A DNA stretch of 64,000 nt from an uncultured Pelagibacteraceae bacterium (GCA_902623785.1 CACNVG010000003.1:20160-84159); one strand, 5' to 3'; counted from the first letter of the stretch, positions 27,494-36,462 are shown. Numbers and translations are program-made. Notes: generated by a model from the sequence alone, not told the origin.

Positions 27494-28609
27494 ATGAAAA
27501 AACTAAGTAAACTATTACTTGTTCTATCTTTTGCACTTTCTATAACTTCATCAGCATTTGCAGTAACTGCTGTTTCTTGGGGTGGAGCTTATACAGAGTC
27601 ACAAAAGTTAGGATACGGTGATCCAACTGCTAAGAAGCTTGGAATAGAGATCAACTGGGTCGACTATTCTGGTGGATTATCAGAAATTAAAGCACAAAAA
27701 GAGGCTGGCAAAATTACGTGGGATATAATCGACGTTTTTGCTATGGACACTATCACGGGATGTGACGAAGGTTTATTTGTTGAATTTGATTTCGACAAAG
27801 ACTTTCCACCAGCACCTGATGGAACAAAAGCGAGTAAAGACTTCTTTGCTCCTATGCCAAGTAAATGTGCTGTAGGAAACATTCTATACTCTTGGAACTA
27901 CGCTTATAACACTAAAAATGTTAAAGGTACTCCAAAGACTATAAAAGATTTCTTTGACACTGCAAAATTCCCTGGAAAAAGAGCTATCTACAAAAGCGCT
28001 CTAACGAACTTAGAGATTGCTTTAGCTGCAGATGGTATCAAGCCAGGAAAAGGTGGAAAGAAAATCTACAAAGCTCTTAACACAGAAAAAGGTGTAAACA
28101 GAGCGATGAACAAGATCAAAGCATTATGCACAGACCCTAACGGCGGATGTGTATTTTGGTCAGCAGGTGCTCAACCACCAGAACTATTAGTATCTGGAGA
28201 AGTTGTTATGGCAACTGGTTGGAACGGAAGATTCTTCAATGCTGAAATAGCTGAAGGTGCTCCAATCAAACAAGTTTGGGATGGCCAAGGTCTTGACTAC
28301 GAATACTTTGTTCTAGTTAAAGGTGGACCAAACGAAGCTGATGCTAAAAAAGCTCTAGCAATGATGACAAGTACTGAAATGTTAGCAGGAAGTGCTAAGT
28401 ACATTGCATACGCTCCATGGAGAAAATCTTCTCTTAAAGTTATGGCAGCAGGAGAGCCGTGGTACAAAGATGGTAAAACAAACATGGTACCACAAATGCC
28501 AACTGCACCAGCTAACACAAAAAATTACTTCCTAGTAGATCCATTATTCTGGGCTGATAACGGCACAGAGCTTGGTGAAAAATGGGAAGCTATGAAAGCT
28601 GGTCTATAA
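27494..28609 (+). CDS. ABC transporter solute-binding protein, PotD-like
   Basis: Periplasmic receptor of 371 residues with a signal peptide ending near SSAFAVTAVSWG. The fold is that of polyamine/iron-type extracellular binding proteins (PotD/SBP_bac). It has a dedicated promoter, a strong ribosome site and a terminator right after the stop. Codon use is rich in AAC, ATC and TAC, unlike the surrounding genes, so it is probably among the most expressed proteins here. Ligand: a polyamine or another cationic or zwitterionic nitrogen compound; sequence alone does not decide. Confidence 0.9.
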   Translation: MKKLSKLLLVLSFALSITSSAFAVTAVSWGGAYTESQKLGYGDPTAKKLGIEINWVDYSGGLSEIKAQKEAGKITWDIIDVFAMDTITGCDEGLFVEFDFDKDFPPAPDGTKASKDFFAPMPSKCAVGNILYSWNYAYNTKNVKGTPKTIKDFFDTAKFPGKRAIYKSALTNLEIALAADGIKPGKGGKKIYKALNTEKGVNRAMNKIKALCTDPNGGCVFWSAGAQPPELLVSGEVVMATGWNGRFFNAEIAEGAPIKQVWDGQGLDYEYFVLVKGGPNEADAKKALAMMTSTEMLAGSAKYIAYAPWRKSSLKVMAAGEPWYKDGKTNMVPQMPTAPANTKNYFLVDPLFWADNGTELGEKWEAMKAGL

Positions 28610-28645
28610 TTTTAAGTTTTAAAGACTAAAATTATATATTATATT

Positions 28646-28677
28646 AAGGGCGGTTATTTATAGCCGCCCTTTTTATT
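28646..28677 (+). terminator. Terminator between binding protein and permease genes
   Basis: Perfect 8-base arms at 28646-28653 and 28664-28671 with a T-rich tail. The next gene starts at 28679, so the hairpin probably attenuates read-through and keeps permease levels below the binding protein. Confidence 0.85.
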
Positions 28678-28678
28678 T

Positions 28679-29932
28679 ATGAGCAGTGAAGAACAAAAAA
28701 TTTTAACAACTGACGGGATACCTCTTGAGGTAAGCCTTAAAAAAGCCGAAAGAAAAAATAAGATTAAAGCTTTTTTACTTGTTGCACCCTTACTTTTATT
28801 TCTACTAATCACTTACGTATTTCCAATAGGCGATATGCTTATGAGAAGTGTTGATGATAAAATGGTTACCAAAATGCTTCCTAAAACTTTCAAAGCAATG
28901 GAACAATGGGATGGAAAAGAGCTACCCCCCGAAGAAGTTTTTGAAGCATTTTATTTTGATTATAAATTATTAGTTGAAGAAAAAACTTTCGGAAAGCTGT
29001 CAACTCAACTGAACTATACAAAAAATGGATTTAAAACCATTCTTAAAAAACTTCAGAGAAAAATGAAAAAATTTGAAGAAGGGAATTACAAAGAACAAAT
29101 TATGGCTGTTCACCCGAGATGGGAGAATGTTGAATATTGGAGAGCTATAAAAAGAAGAGCACCAGCATATACAAGTCAAAAATATTTAAAAGGTATCGAT
29201 ATGTATAAAAATGAAGATGGTGAAATCGTGAATGTTCCAGAGGATAGACAAATTCATAGAGTGCTGTGGTTAAGAACTTTAGAAATTGCTTTTTTTGTAA
29301 CACTTCTATGTTTTTTGATGGCATACCCAATTGCTCACTTATTAGCAACGTTACCAATGAAGTACAGTAACCTTTTAATGATATGTGTGCTGCTTCCATT
29401 TTGGACTTCGTTATTAGTTAGAACTGCAAGTTGGATGATACTCCTGCAACAGCAAGGAGTTGTTAATGATTTCTTTGTTTTCATAGGACTAGTCCCAGAC
29501 GATGCAAGACCTGAAATGATGTTTAATAAAACCGGAACTTATGTTGCAATGACACAAATATTATTACCTTTTATGGTTTTACCTTTATATAGTGTGATGA
29601 AAACTATATCTCCAAGTTTAATGCGAGCAGGTAAGTCTCTTGGAGGAACACCATTTGTAGCTTTCTGGAAAGTATATTTTCCTTTAACAATACCCGGTAT
29701 CGGAGCAGGTTGTTTACTTGTCTTTATATTAGCGATTGGATACTACATAACACCTGCACTAGTTGGTGGCGCTTCAGGTACTTTAATCAGTAACCAGATA
29801 GCCTTTCATATGAAAAGCACCTTAGACTGGAGCTTTGCATCTGCAATGGGCTTAATGCTTTTAGCAGGAGTTCTAGCGATCTATTGGGTTTATAACAAAT
29901 TAGTAGGTATAGATAACATTAAGTTAGGATAA
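28679..29932 (+). CDS. ABC transporter permease, PotB-like with large insert
   Basis: A 417-residue inner-membrane permease, against about 285 for usual PotB. After the first helix (about residues 30-52) comes a soluble, charged segment of about 140 residues (about 55-195) that should face the periplasm. The standard binding-protein-dependent permease core of five helices follows. The EAA loop lies around MRAGKSLGGTPFVAFWKVYFPLTIPGI. Spaced 6 bases from the second permease. The insert may help dock the binding protein. Confidence 0.9.
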   Translation: MSSEEQKILTTDGIPLEVSLKKAERKNKIKAFLLVAPLLLFLLITYVFPIGDMLMRSVDDKMVTKMLPKTFKAMEQWDGKELPPEEVFEAFYFDYKLLVEEKTFGKLSTQLNYTKNGFKTILKKLQRKMKKFEEGNYKEQIMAVHPRWENVEYWRAIKRRAPAYTSQKYLKGIDMYKNEDGEIVNVPEDRQIHRVLWLRTLEIAFFVTLLCFLMAYPIAHLLATLPMKYSNLLMICVLLPFWTSLLVRTASWMILLQQQGVVNDFFVFIGLVPDDARPEMMFNKTGTYVAMTQILLPFMVLPLYSVMKTISPSLMRAGKSLGGTPFVAFWKVYFPLTIPGIGAGCLLVFILAIGYYITPALVGGASGTLISNQIAFHMKSTLDWSFASAMGLMLLAGVLAIYWVYNKLVGIDNIKLG

Positions 29933-29938
29933 ATAAAC

Positions 29939-30793
29939 ATGGCTTTACCCAAATATACAGAACCACATTATAGAATTTGGCATTACATTTACCTTTTTAT
30001 TTGTACCTGCGTATTCTTTTTTTTAATTGCACCTTTATTTGTTATTTTTCCTTTATCATTTAACGCAGAAGAGTTTTTGAGTTTCTCAGATGGTATGAAA
30101 AGACTTGATCCAGATGCCTTTTCTTTGAGATGGTATAAGGACATGATTTATGGAACAAAAAATCCATGGGGTCTTGCAGCAAAAAATAGTTTTATAATTG
30201 CAATATTTGCTACTTTAGGATCGGTTCTTCTTGGAACTGTAGCGGCACTTGGATTAAGTAGCAGACATATGCCTTATAAAGGATTAATTATGGCTACTTT
30301 AATTTCACCAATGATAGTGCCATTAATCATTTCTGGTGTTGCAATATTTTTCTTTATGGCAAAAGCAGGACTTGCTGCTACACATACTGGAATTGTATTA
30401 GCACACATAATTTTAGGAACACCTTTCGTAGTAATTACTGTAACAGCAACTTTATCAGGCTTTGACCACAGTGTTACTCGAGCTGCATCAAGCTTAGGCA
30501 GTGATCCAGTAAATACATTTATGAAAATTACACTTCCATTAATTCTGCCAGGAGTAATATCTGGAGGCTTGTTTGCTTTCGTTACATCTTTCGACGAAGT
30601 CGTTGTGGTTTTATTCTTAGCTGGACTAGAAAATACAACAATTCCAATTCAAATGTGGACGGGACTTAGAGAACAATTAAGCCCAACAATATTAGCTGTT
30701 GCGACATGTTTAATAATTTTATCTACGTTAATTCTTGTTACAGCTGAGCTATTAAGACGAAGATCTGAAAGGCTCAGAGGAATAAATAGATAA
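29939..30793 (+). CDS. ABC transporter permease, PotC-like
   Basis: A 284-residue permease with six hydrophobic helices and an EAA loop (TRAASSLGSDPVNTFMKITLPLI). Standard length for PotC. It completes the PotABCD-type importer with the preceding three genes. The gene for the fused beta-oxidation-type enzyme starts three bases after its stop, suggesting that transport and metabolism are expressed together. Confidence 0.92.
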   Translation: MALPKYTEPHYRIWHYIYLFICTCVFFFLIAPLFVIFPLSFNAEEFLSFSDGMKRLDPDAFSLRWYKDMIYGTKNPWGLAAKNSFIIAIFATLGSVLLGTVAALGLSSRHMPYKGLIMATLISPMIVPLIISGVAIFFFMAKAGLAATHTGIVLAHIILGTPFVVITVTATLSGFDHSVTRAASSLGSDPVNTFMKITLPLILPGVISGGLFAFVTSFDEVVVVLFLAGLENTTIPIQMWTGLREQLSPTILAVATCLIILSTLILVTAELLRRRSERLRGINR

Positions 30794-30796
30794 AAA

Positions 30797-33019
30797 ATGG
30801 AAATCAAGAAAGTTGTTGTAATAGGCTCTGGAACTATGGGTAGTGGAATCGCTGCTCATTTATGTAATGCGAATGTACCAGTTACTTTATTGGATCTTAC
30901 GACTGACATAAGCACCAACGCAAGAGAGCGAATTCATAAATCGAGACCGCCATTATTAATTGATAAATCAAAAATTAATAATATCAAAGTTGGCAATATT
31001 AACGATGATTTTAATGTTGTAAAAGAGGCAGACTGGATAGTCGAAGCTGTGGTTGAAAGAATAGACATTAAACATCAAATTTATAAAAAAATCTTTGATA
31101 ATAGAAAAGATGGAGCGATTGTTTCATCTAACACTTCCTCAATTCCAATCAAAATTCTATCCGAAAATATGACTGATGATCAAAAAAAAGATTTTTGTAT
31201 AACACACTTTTTCAATCCAGTTAGATATATGGGTTTGTTAGAGATAGTAAAAAATGAGAATAATGATTTAAAAAAAATTAATTCCTTGAAAGTCTTTTGT
31301 GAAAGTGAACTTGGTAAAGGAGCAATTGTTTGTAACGATACGCCAGGCTTCCTCGGTAATAGAGTAGGGGTTTATGCAATGCAAGTTGCTATGACCGAAG
31401 CATTCAAAATGAATTTGACTATTGAAGAGGCTGATGCAGTTTTTGGAAGGCCTATGGGAATACCTAAAACTGGAGTGTTTGGTTTGTATGATCTAATTGG
31501 CATTGATTTGATGGCAGATGTTTTAAAAAGTTTTGTAAAAGAACTTCCAGAAAAGGATAAATTTCAGGCAGTTGCTAAAGAGATACCACTCGTAAAAAAA
31601 TTAATCGAATCTGGATATACTGGAAGAAAAGGTAAGGGTGGCTTCTATCGAATGAAAAAATTAGAAAACCAAAAAATTTTGGAGGCAATTAACCTTAAAA
31701 CTGGAGAATATTCTGAGTCTAAAAAAATTGATCTCAAAATTGATACTGTAGACCTTAACACTATCATTAACAGGAAAGATAAGTATGGAGAATATGCTTG
31801 GTCAGTAATTTCTCAAATCATCAAATATGCATCATCTTTAGTTCCAGGTATAACTAACAAATTCAATGACATTGATGAAGCTATGAGATTAGGATTTAAC
31901 TGGGCTATGGGACCCTTTGAAATGCTTAAATCAATTGGTGTAAAAAATTTTTTTAACCGTGTTGATGAATTTAAGGGAAACAAATTTTTAGAGGAACTTT
32001 CAGTGAAAAAAGATGAAAACTTTTATGGTGAAAGACAAATTTACACTGAAATAGAAACTCTTGGCAAAGTGAAGCCCAAAGCTTTAAGTTTGGATAAAAA
32101 CAAGTCAGCGGAGATTTATAGGTTTAAGGATTTTAACATTGTAGAGTTTACCACTAAAGCATGTGCACTAGATTATGACTCTATGGACAGTTTAAAAAAA
32201 GCAACAGATAAACCTTTGATTATTATAAATGAAAGTATGCAATTTTCTGCTGGTGTTAATTTATCGTATACAATGAACTTTGCTGAAAAAGGAGATTTCA
32301 AATCTATAGAAAAATTTATTAAATATTTTCAAGATACTTGTAAACAACTTAAGTATTCAAAATTTCCTGTGGTCTCAGCACCTTCTGGGCTTACGTTAGG
32401 CGGTGGATTTGAAGTAATGGTTCAAAGCAATTTCGTAACATCACATACAAATATAGTAGTAGGTTTAGTCGAAACAATGGTTGGTCTCGTGCCTGCTGGT
32501 GGGGGATGTAAAGAGATGTTGTGGAGATGGGCTCAAGACGAAAAATCAAAAAAAGATATTGATTACGCACCTCTTAAAGTTTTTGAAATCATAGGTTATG
32601 GCAAAACTGCATCTTCTCCAGTTGAAGCCGAGCCTCTAAAATATTTGTTACCCACTGATAAGAAAATTATGAATAGAAATAGTTTATTTTCAGAGGCAAA
32701 AAAAGTTATAGAAGAAAATATAAATTTTAAACCAAATACTGACTGTACTTTTAAATTATCAGGAAAATCAGTAAAGGAAAAAATGTTTAAGGTTTTAGAA
32801 AATCTTTATAATGATAAAATTATTTTTGATCATGGCATGACAGTCGGAAAAGAACTTGCAAATGTTTTAAGTGGTGGTGATACAAATTCAGAAAAAATAC
32901 TGTCTGAGGACGATATTTACAAATTAGAATTAGATTCTTTTATGAGATTAATCGAAAACAAAAAAACTCAAGATAGAATTAAACATACACTATCTACTGG
33001 TAAACCATTAATTAATTAG
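30797..33019 (+). CDS. Fused 3-hydroxyacyl-CoA dehydrogenase/enoyl-CoA hydratase
   Basis: A 740-residue bifunctional enzyme. N-terminal NAD-binding 3-hydroxyacyl-CoA dehydrogenase (GSGTMGSG at 10-17, THFFNPVRYMGLLEIV, NDTPGFLGNRVG), two C-terminal HAD helical domains (about 185-400), then a crotonase domain (about 440-740) with GGGFEVM and VETMVGLVPAGGG, keeping both Glu positions. The HAD-then-hydratase order is that of FadN, the reverse of FadB. Placement in an operon with a polyamine-type importer suggests a CoA-linked step for the imported compound or its product, but ordinary fatty acid oxidation cannot be excluded. Confidence 0.88.
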   Translation: MEIKKVVVIGSGTMGSGIAAHLCNANVPVTLLDLTTDISTNARERIHKSRPPLLIDKSKINNIKVGNINDDFNVVKEADWIVEAVVERIDIKHQIYKKIFDNRKDGAIVSSNTSSIPIKILSENMTDDQKKDFCITHFFNPVRYMGLLEIVKNENNDLKKINSLKVFCESELGKGAIVCNDTPGFLGNRVGVYAMQVAMTEAFKMNLTIEEADAVFGRPMGIPKTGVFGLYDLIGIDLMADVLKSFVKELPEKDKFQAVAKEIPLVKKLIESGYTGRKGKGGFYRMKKLENQKILEAINLKTGEYSESKKIDLKIDTVDLNTIINRKDKYGEYAWSVISQIIKYASSLVPGITNKFNDIDEAMRLGFNWAMGPFEMLKSIGVKNFFNRVDEFKGNKFLEELSVKKDENFYGERQIYTEIETLGKVKPKALSLDKNKSAEIYRFKDFNIVEFTTKACALDYDSMDSLKKATDKPLIIINESMQFSAGVNLSYTMNFAEKGDFKSIEKFIKYFQDTCKQLKYSKFPVVSAPSGLTLGGGFEVMVQSNFVTSHTNIVVGLVETMVGLVPAGGGCKEMLWRWAQDEKSKKDIDYAPLKVFEIIGYGKTASSPVEAEPLKYLLPTDKKIMNRNSLFSEAKKVIEENINFKPNTDCTFKLSGKSVKEKMFKVLENLYNDKIIFDHGMTVGKELANVLSGGDTNSEKILSEDDIYKLELDSFMRLIENKKTQDRIKHTLSTGKPLIN

Positions 33020-33668
33020 ATGTTTCTGAAAGTAATTTTAGAGAATTAATAAAATCAGGCCTTAATACATATTCAGAATTATTTCCAGTTTTGATCTTTG
33101 AAAGAGCTGCAAATCCATGGGTTACTTTTCCAAGAGGAGTGTACTCACCTTCAAATAACGGCGCATCTGAAAGTAGTATAAAAAATTCACTATCTTCCAT
33201 GTCCCCATTCTTACTTTTCGCAAATCCAACAGAACCTTTTTTAAAATCAAAGGGGTTTCCCTTTTCTGGTTTGATTAAACCATAATTTGATTTACCACTT
33301 CCAAGCAGCGCATAATTTAAGTTATTTCTTTTTCCAAACTCTAAATCACCAGCTTGAACAAGAAATCCCTCAACGACTCTATAAAATGCGGCATCATCAT
33401 ATTCTTTATTGGAAACTAAAGTTTTGAACCTTTTTACAGCGTTTGGTGAAACCTCAGGCATAAGTTCAATTACAACATTCCCACAATTAATATTCATTAT
33501 TAAAATATTTTCAGGGTATTTAAAAATAAGCTTTTCCAAATTTACTTTTTTTACAAAAAAGCATTTATTTTTTATTAAAAAAAGAGAGGAAAATGAAAAA
33601 AAAGCTAATGATATTAGAAAAATTAATAAAATTTTTTCGGATTTAGATTGTTTTATTTTTACTAACAT
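33012..33668 (-). CDS. Cyclophilin-type peptidyl-prolyl isomerase
   Basis: A 218-residue protein with an N-terminal membrane anchor (about residues 13-32) followed by a cyclophilin domain exposed to the periplasm. Motifs: GNVVIELMPEVSPNAVKRF, FYRVVEGFLVQAGDLEF and SEFFILLSDAPLFEGEYTPLGKV. It probably helps fold periplasmic or outer-membrane proteins. It overlaps the end of the convergent fused enzyme gene by 8 bases. Confidence 0.92.
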   Translation of the reverse strand: MLVKIKQSKSEKILLIFLISLAFFSFSSLFLIKNKCFFVKKVNLEKLIFKYPENILIMNINCGNVVIELMPEVSPNAVKRFKTLVSNKEYDDAAFYRVVEGFLVQAGDLEFGKRNNLNYALLGSGKSNYGLIKPEKGNPFDFKKGSVGFAKSKNGDMEDSEFFILLSDAPLFEGEYTPLGKVTHGFAALSKIKTGNNSEYVLRPDFINSLKLLSETSN

Positions 33669-33864
33669 GGATGGGCAATTTAATAGTATTAATTTTTTTT
33701 GCTATTGTGACATTTTTATCACTAAAAAAGTTAAAATATACAGTATTTTTCTCATTTACAACTTGTGGTCATCAGTTCAAAATCATAAAAATTATACATT
33801 TTCTGATTTTACTGGTATAGACACCCTTGTAATTAATTAATTAATAACAAAGAAAGAGCATAAC
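33669..33864 (+). other. Longest gene-free interval (196 bases)
   Basis: The interval between divergent ppi and omp holds no convincing gene, tRNA or riboswitch. Just before the omp start is a TTAA/ATTAATTAA-rich stretch (about 33830-33846). I could not assign a confident -35/-10 pair. It probably holds both promoters. Confidence 0.5.
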
Positions 33865-34524
33865 ATGAAAAAACTAGTTTTAAGCATTCTTCTTTTGATG
33901 GGCTTTGTAACTAATTCATACGCTACTGGTTCGGTAGGTGTTACATTTAGTAACGCTGATGTTAATTCAACTGTAAAAGATGATATTGACAACAACGGTT
34001 CAACTGACACTACTAAGAATTTAAGCAATGATGTTACATTTGCATCAATTTTCTTTGAAAAAGCACTTAATGATAGCATGAGTGTTGGTATTGATTTTAT
34101 ACCATTCGAAGCAGAATTTGAAAGCAGATCTACAACACAGGCGTCGATCAAAGGTAAAACAACTTCATCAACTTCAGGAACTAACAAAGGTACTGCGGAT
34201 GTAAGTAGACATTTAACATTCTACGTACAGCCACAAAAAGAAATAAGAGATGGCCTTAAAGTTTTTGGAACATTTGGATTAGTAAAAGCAGATGTTGAAT
34301 CATTAGTTCAATCAGTTTCATCAACAAATAAAACTGTTGAGCAAAGCTTAGATGGAATGAAATTAGGCCTAGGTCTTAAAAAAGAAACAGGTTTTGGTTT
34401 TATAAAACTTGAGTACAGTGAAACAGACTATGATGATATTGAAGCTACAACATCAAATAACACGAAAGTAACAGCAGATATTGATACAGACATTTTAGCA
34501 TTATCTGTAGCTAAATCGTTCTAA
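33865..34524 (+). CDS. Small outer-membrane beta-barrel protein
   Basis: A 219-residue protein with a clear signal peptide ending SYA-TGSVG. Alternating hydrophobic/polar strands (for example SVGVTFSNADV, LTFYVQP, GLGLKKETGFGFIKLEYSE) and a C-terminal Phe (LSVAKSF) are typical of porin-like or opacity-type barrels. The short length suggests an 8- to 10-stranded barrel, so a structural or adhesin role is more likely than a large pore. A strong terminator follows. Confidence 0.8.
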   Translation: MKKLVLSILLLMGFVTNSYATGSVGVTFSNADVNSTVKDDIDNNGSTDTTKNLSNDVTFASIFFEKALNDSMSVGIDFIPFEAEFESRSTTQASIKGKTTSSTSGTNKGTADVSRHLTFYVQPQKEIRDGLKVFGTFGLVKADVESLVQSVSSTNKTVEQSLDGMKLGLGLKKETGFGFIKLEYSETDYDDIEATTSNNTKVTADIDTDILALSVAKSF

Positions 34525-34545
34525 ATATTAATCTTAGAAATATTT

Positions 34546-34582
34546 AAAAAAACCCCTCATTAAAACTGAGGGGTTTTTTTTT
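34546..34582. terminator. Bidirectional terminator between omp and secreted HExxH gene
   Basis: Arms at 34546-34559 and 34567-34580 pair perfectly over 14 bases with a 7-base loop. T runs lie on both sides, so it can end transcription of both convergent genes. Confidence 0.92.
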
Positions 34583-35318
34583 ATCGAAATTTAAAATCAT
34601 TATTAATTTTTAGAATATTTTCTTTAATCAAATTTGTTTTATTTTTTAATACAGAGTCCTTTTTAATCTTTTTTCTTAAATACTCGTTATTTAAAACTAG
34701 GAAAGAAAATGTTTCTGCCATATCCTCAGGAACACTAGTTTTCGCATAGTCGGTAAAAAATCCTTCAGTAAAATTTAGAGGAGATAAACTAAAATATTCT
34801 TTACATGTTGAACATGCGGAATATTTAAATCCAGGTTTATTAAATTCTATCCATTTACTCTCACTAAAATAATCATTAAAATTTTTATGAATTATGTGAA
34901 ATATTTCATGATGCAAAACTCTTTGTAAAATTTTATCTTTTGTATTAATATTTAAGATAATTGTTTTCATCTCAGGATTTGCAAAACCTATTGCTGGAAT
35001 ATCTGATACAGTTAAATTTTTACAGATAACGATGAATTTTAAATTAATCTTTTTCACGAATTTTTTATCGTAAAAATCCATATTTTTTTTGATTAAAGAA
35101 AATTTTCTTTTAAGTTGATCTTTTTTAGTTTGTTCGCAATTTACACTATTAATCCCCACACCGGCAGAAAAGTTTTTACCTGCAATTAAGTACTTTATAC
35201 CTTTTGAGTCTGTTTCATAAATTTCTAAATTTGGTATTTTAATAAGTTCATATATTTGGTCAGATTTTGCATGAAAAGGTATTATAAATAGAAGTATTAG
35301 TAGCAAGTTTAATTTCAT
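34581..35318 (-). CDS. Secreted putative zinc metallopeptidase (HExxH)
   Basis: A 245-residue protein with a signal peptide (residues 1-19). HEIFH at 137-141 is a zinc-binding HExxH motif, and Glu202 in EDMAETF, about 61 residues later, could be the third ligand as in gluzincins. A CSTC motif at 169-172 could form a disulfide or bind a metal. I do not recognise a named family. Probably a periplasmic protease, target unknown. No partner gene is adjacent. Confidence 0.65.
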   Translation of the reverse strand: MKLNLLLILLFIIPFHAKSDQIYELIKIPNLEIYETDSKGIKYLIAGKNFSAGVGINSVNCEQTKKDQLKRKFSLIKKNMDFYDKKFVKKINLKFIVICKNLTVSDIPAIGFANPEMKTIILNINTKDKILQRVLHHEIFHIIHKNFNDYFSESKWIEFNKPGFKYSACSTCKEYFSLSPLNFTEGFFTDYAKTSVPEDMAETFSFLVLNNEYLRKKIKKDSVLKNKTNLIKENILKINNDFKFR

Positions 35319-35357
35319 TTATTGAATAAGATAATATTAGAATTAAACAAAATATGA

Positions 35358-35363
35358 TATAAT
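35358..35363 (+). promoter_or_regulatory. Consensus -10 box before the microprotein/ureohydrolase pair
   Basis: A perfect TATAAT ends six bases before ATG 35370, so transcription would start at or next to the start codon and the message would be leaderless. No good -35 element is seen at normal spacing. Confidence 0.5.
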
Positions 35364-35369
35364 ATTTTT

Positions 35370-35489
35370 ATGAAAAAAAAAAAATCATCTGATTTTAAAT
35401 CAGTACCAAACTTATTTACAAGCAAGTATATATTTTATTATTACGGTTTTTTTTGGTTTGTATTAATTTTGATTGTCTTTTTTTCATGA
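35370..35489 (+). CDS. 39-residue membrane microprotein upstream of ureohydrolase
   Basis: A short open frame of 39 codons: basic N-terminus (MKKKKSSDFK), then a hydrophobic, aromatic segment from about residue 20 to 39 (KYIFYYYGFFWFVLILIVFF) that fits one membrane helix. Its stop overlaps the ureohydrolase start as ATGA, implying coupling. A TATAAT box lies just upstream. Codons 2-5 are a run of 12 A (35373-35384), prone to slippage. No known family. It could be a functional microprotein or a leader peptide. Confidence 0.55.
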   Translation: MKKKKSSDFKSVPNLFTSKYIFYYYGFFWFVLILIVFFS

Positions 35490-36448
35490 AAAAAAAAAAT
35501 AAAGATCCGATTCAGCCTATAAGTGGAACCGTGGTTCCAAGATTTGCCGGTTCAAGTACCTTCGCAAGATTACCGGAACTAAGGGATGTAAGTAGCTGCG
35601 ATGTAGCAATAGTTGGTATACCTTTTGATGCAGGTACAAGTTATAGACCCGGTGCTAGATTTGGTCCTCAGAGCATAAGACAGGCTTCAAGGCATTTAAG
35701 GACAAATTACCATCCAAATTATGATGTTGAACCATTTAAAGTTCAGCAAGTTGCTGACGCTGGGGATATTACCTGTAATCCATTTAATATTGATGAAGCA
35801 ATAAAACAAATAGAAAAAGGAGCTTATGATTTACTTAAAAAAACTGGGAGAATTATAAGTATGGGAGGAGATCACACGATAGCATTTCCACTTTTAAGAG
35901 CTATTAATAAAATTAATGGAGGACCTGTAGCACTTGTTCATTTTGATGCACATTTAGATACATGGGATACATACATGGGTGCCCCTTATACTCATGGAAC
36001 TCCTTTTCGAAGAGCTAGAGAAGAAAATTTATTTTTAGATGATGCATCAATGCACGTTGGCATAAGAGGGCCACTCTACAGCAGAGATGATCTTAAAAAC
36101 GATGAAAGTTTTGGATTTAAAACAATTCATTGCGATGAATTCCAAAGTGAGGGAGTTGATAAAATTGTTCAAAGAATAAGAAAAAGAGTAGGTGACAATC
36201 CATTATATTTATCAATAGATATAGATGTTCTTGATCCAGCATATGCACCAGGTACGGGAACACCTGAGATAGCGGGTATGTCTACAAGAGAAATGGTAAA
36301 CGTCATAAGAGGATTATCAGGAATGAAACTGATTTCGGCGGATGTTGTGGAAGTCTCCCCTGCTTACGATCACGCTGAGGTAACATCATTAGCTGCAGCA
36401 ACAATAATCTATGAAATCACTAATTTATTTGCAAAAGTAAAAGGATAA
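35486..36448 (+). CDS. Ureohydrolase, agmatinase/guanidinobutyrase-like
   Basis: Mn-dependent amidinohydrolase of the arginase/agmatinase family, 320 residues. Metal-binding motifs are complete: GGDHTIAFP, HFDAHLDTWD and SIDIDVLDPAYAPGTGTPE. The length suits agmatinase-like enzymes that release urea from guanidino compounds (agmatine, guanidinobutyrate, guanidinopropionate). I chose ATG 35486, which overlaps the microprotein stop; an in-frame TTG at 35453 is less likely. The start contains a run of 11 A. An aldehyde dehydrogenase follows after 14 bases, as in guanidino or polyamine breakdown. Confidence 0.88.
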   Translation: MKKKNKDPIQPISGTVVPRFAGSSTFARLPELRDVSSCDVAIVGIPFDAGTSYRPGARFGPQSIRQASRHLRTNYHPNYDVEPFKVQQVADAGDITCNPFNIDEAIKQIEKGAYDLLKKTGRIISMGGDHTIAFPLLRAINKINGGPVALVHFDAHLDTWDTYMGAPYTHGTPFRRAREENLFLDDASMHVGIRGPLYSRDDLKNDESFGFKTIHCDEFQSEGVDKIVQRIRKRVGDNPLYLSIDIDVLDPAYAPGTGTPEIAGMSTREMVNVIRGLSGMKLISADVVEVSPAYDHAEVTSLAAATIIYEITNLFAKVKG

Positions 36449-36462
36449 GTTAATTTCCCATC

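Noticed and set aside
33667..33840. Possible 57-codon frame in the ppi-omp gap
   Set aside because: No Shine-Dalgarno or coupling, and the translation shows no clear signal peptide, helix or motif; more likely promoter DNA.
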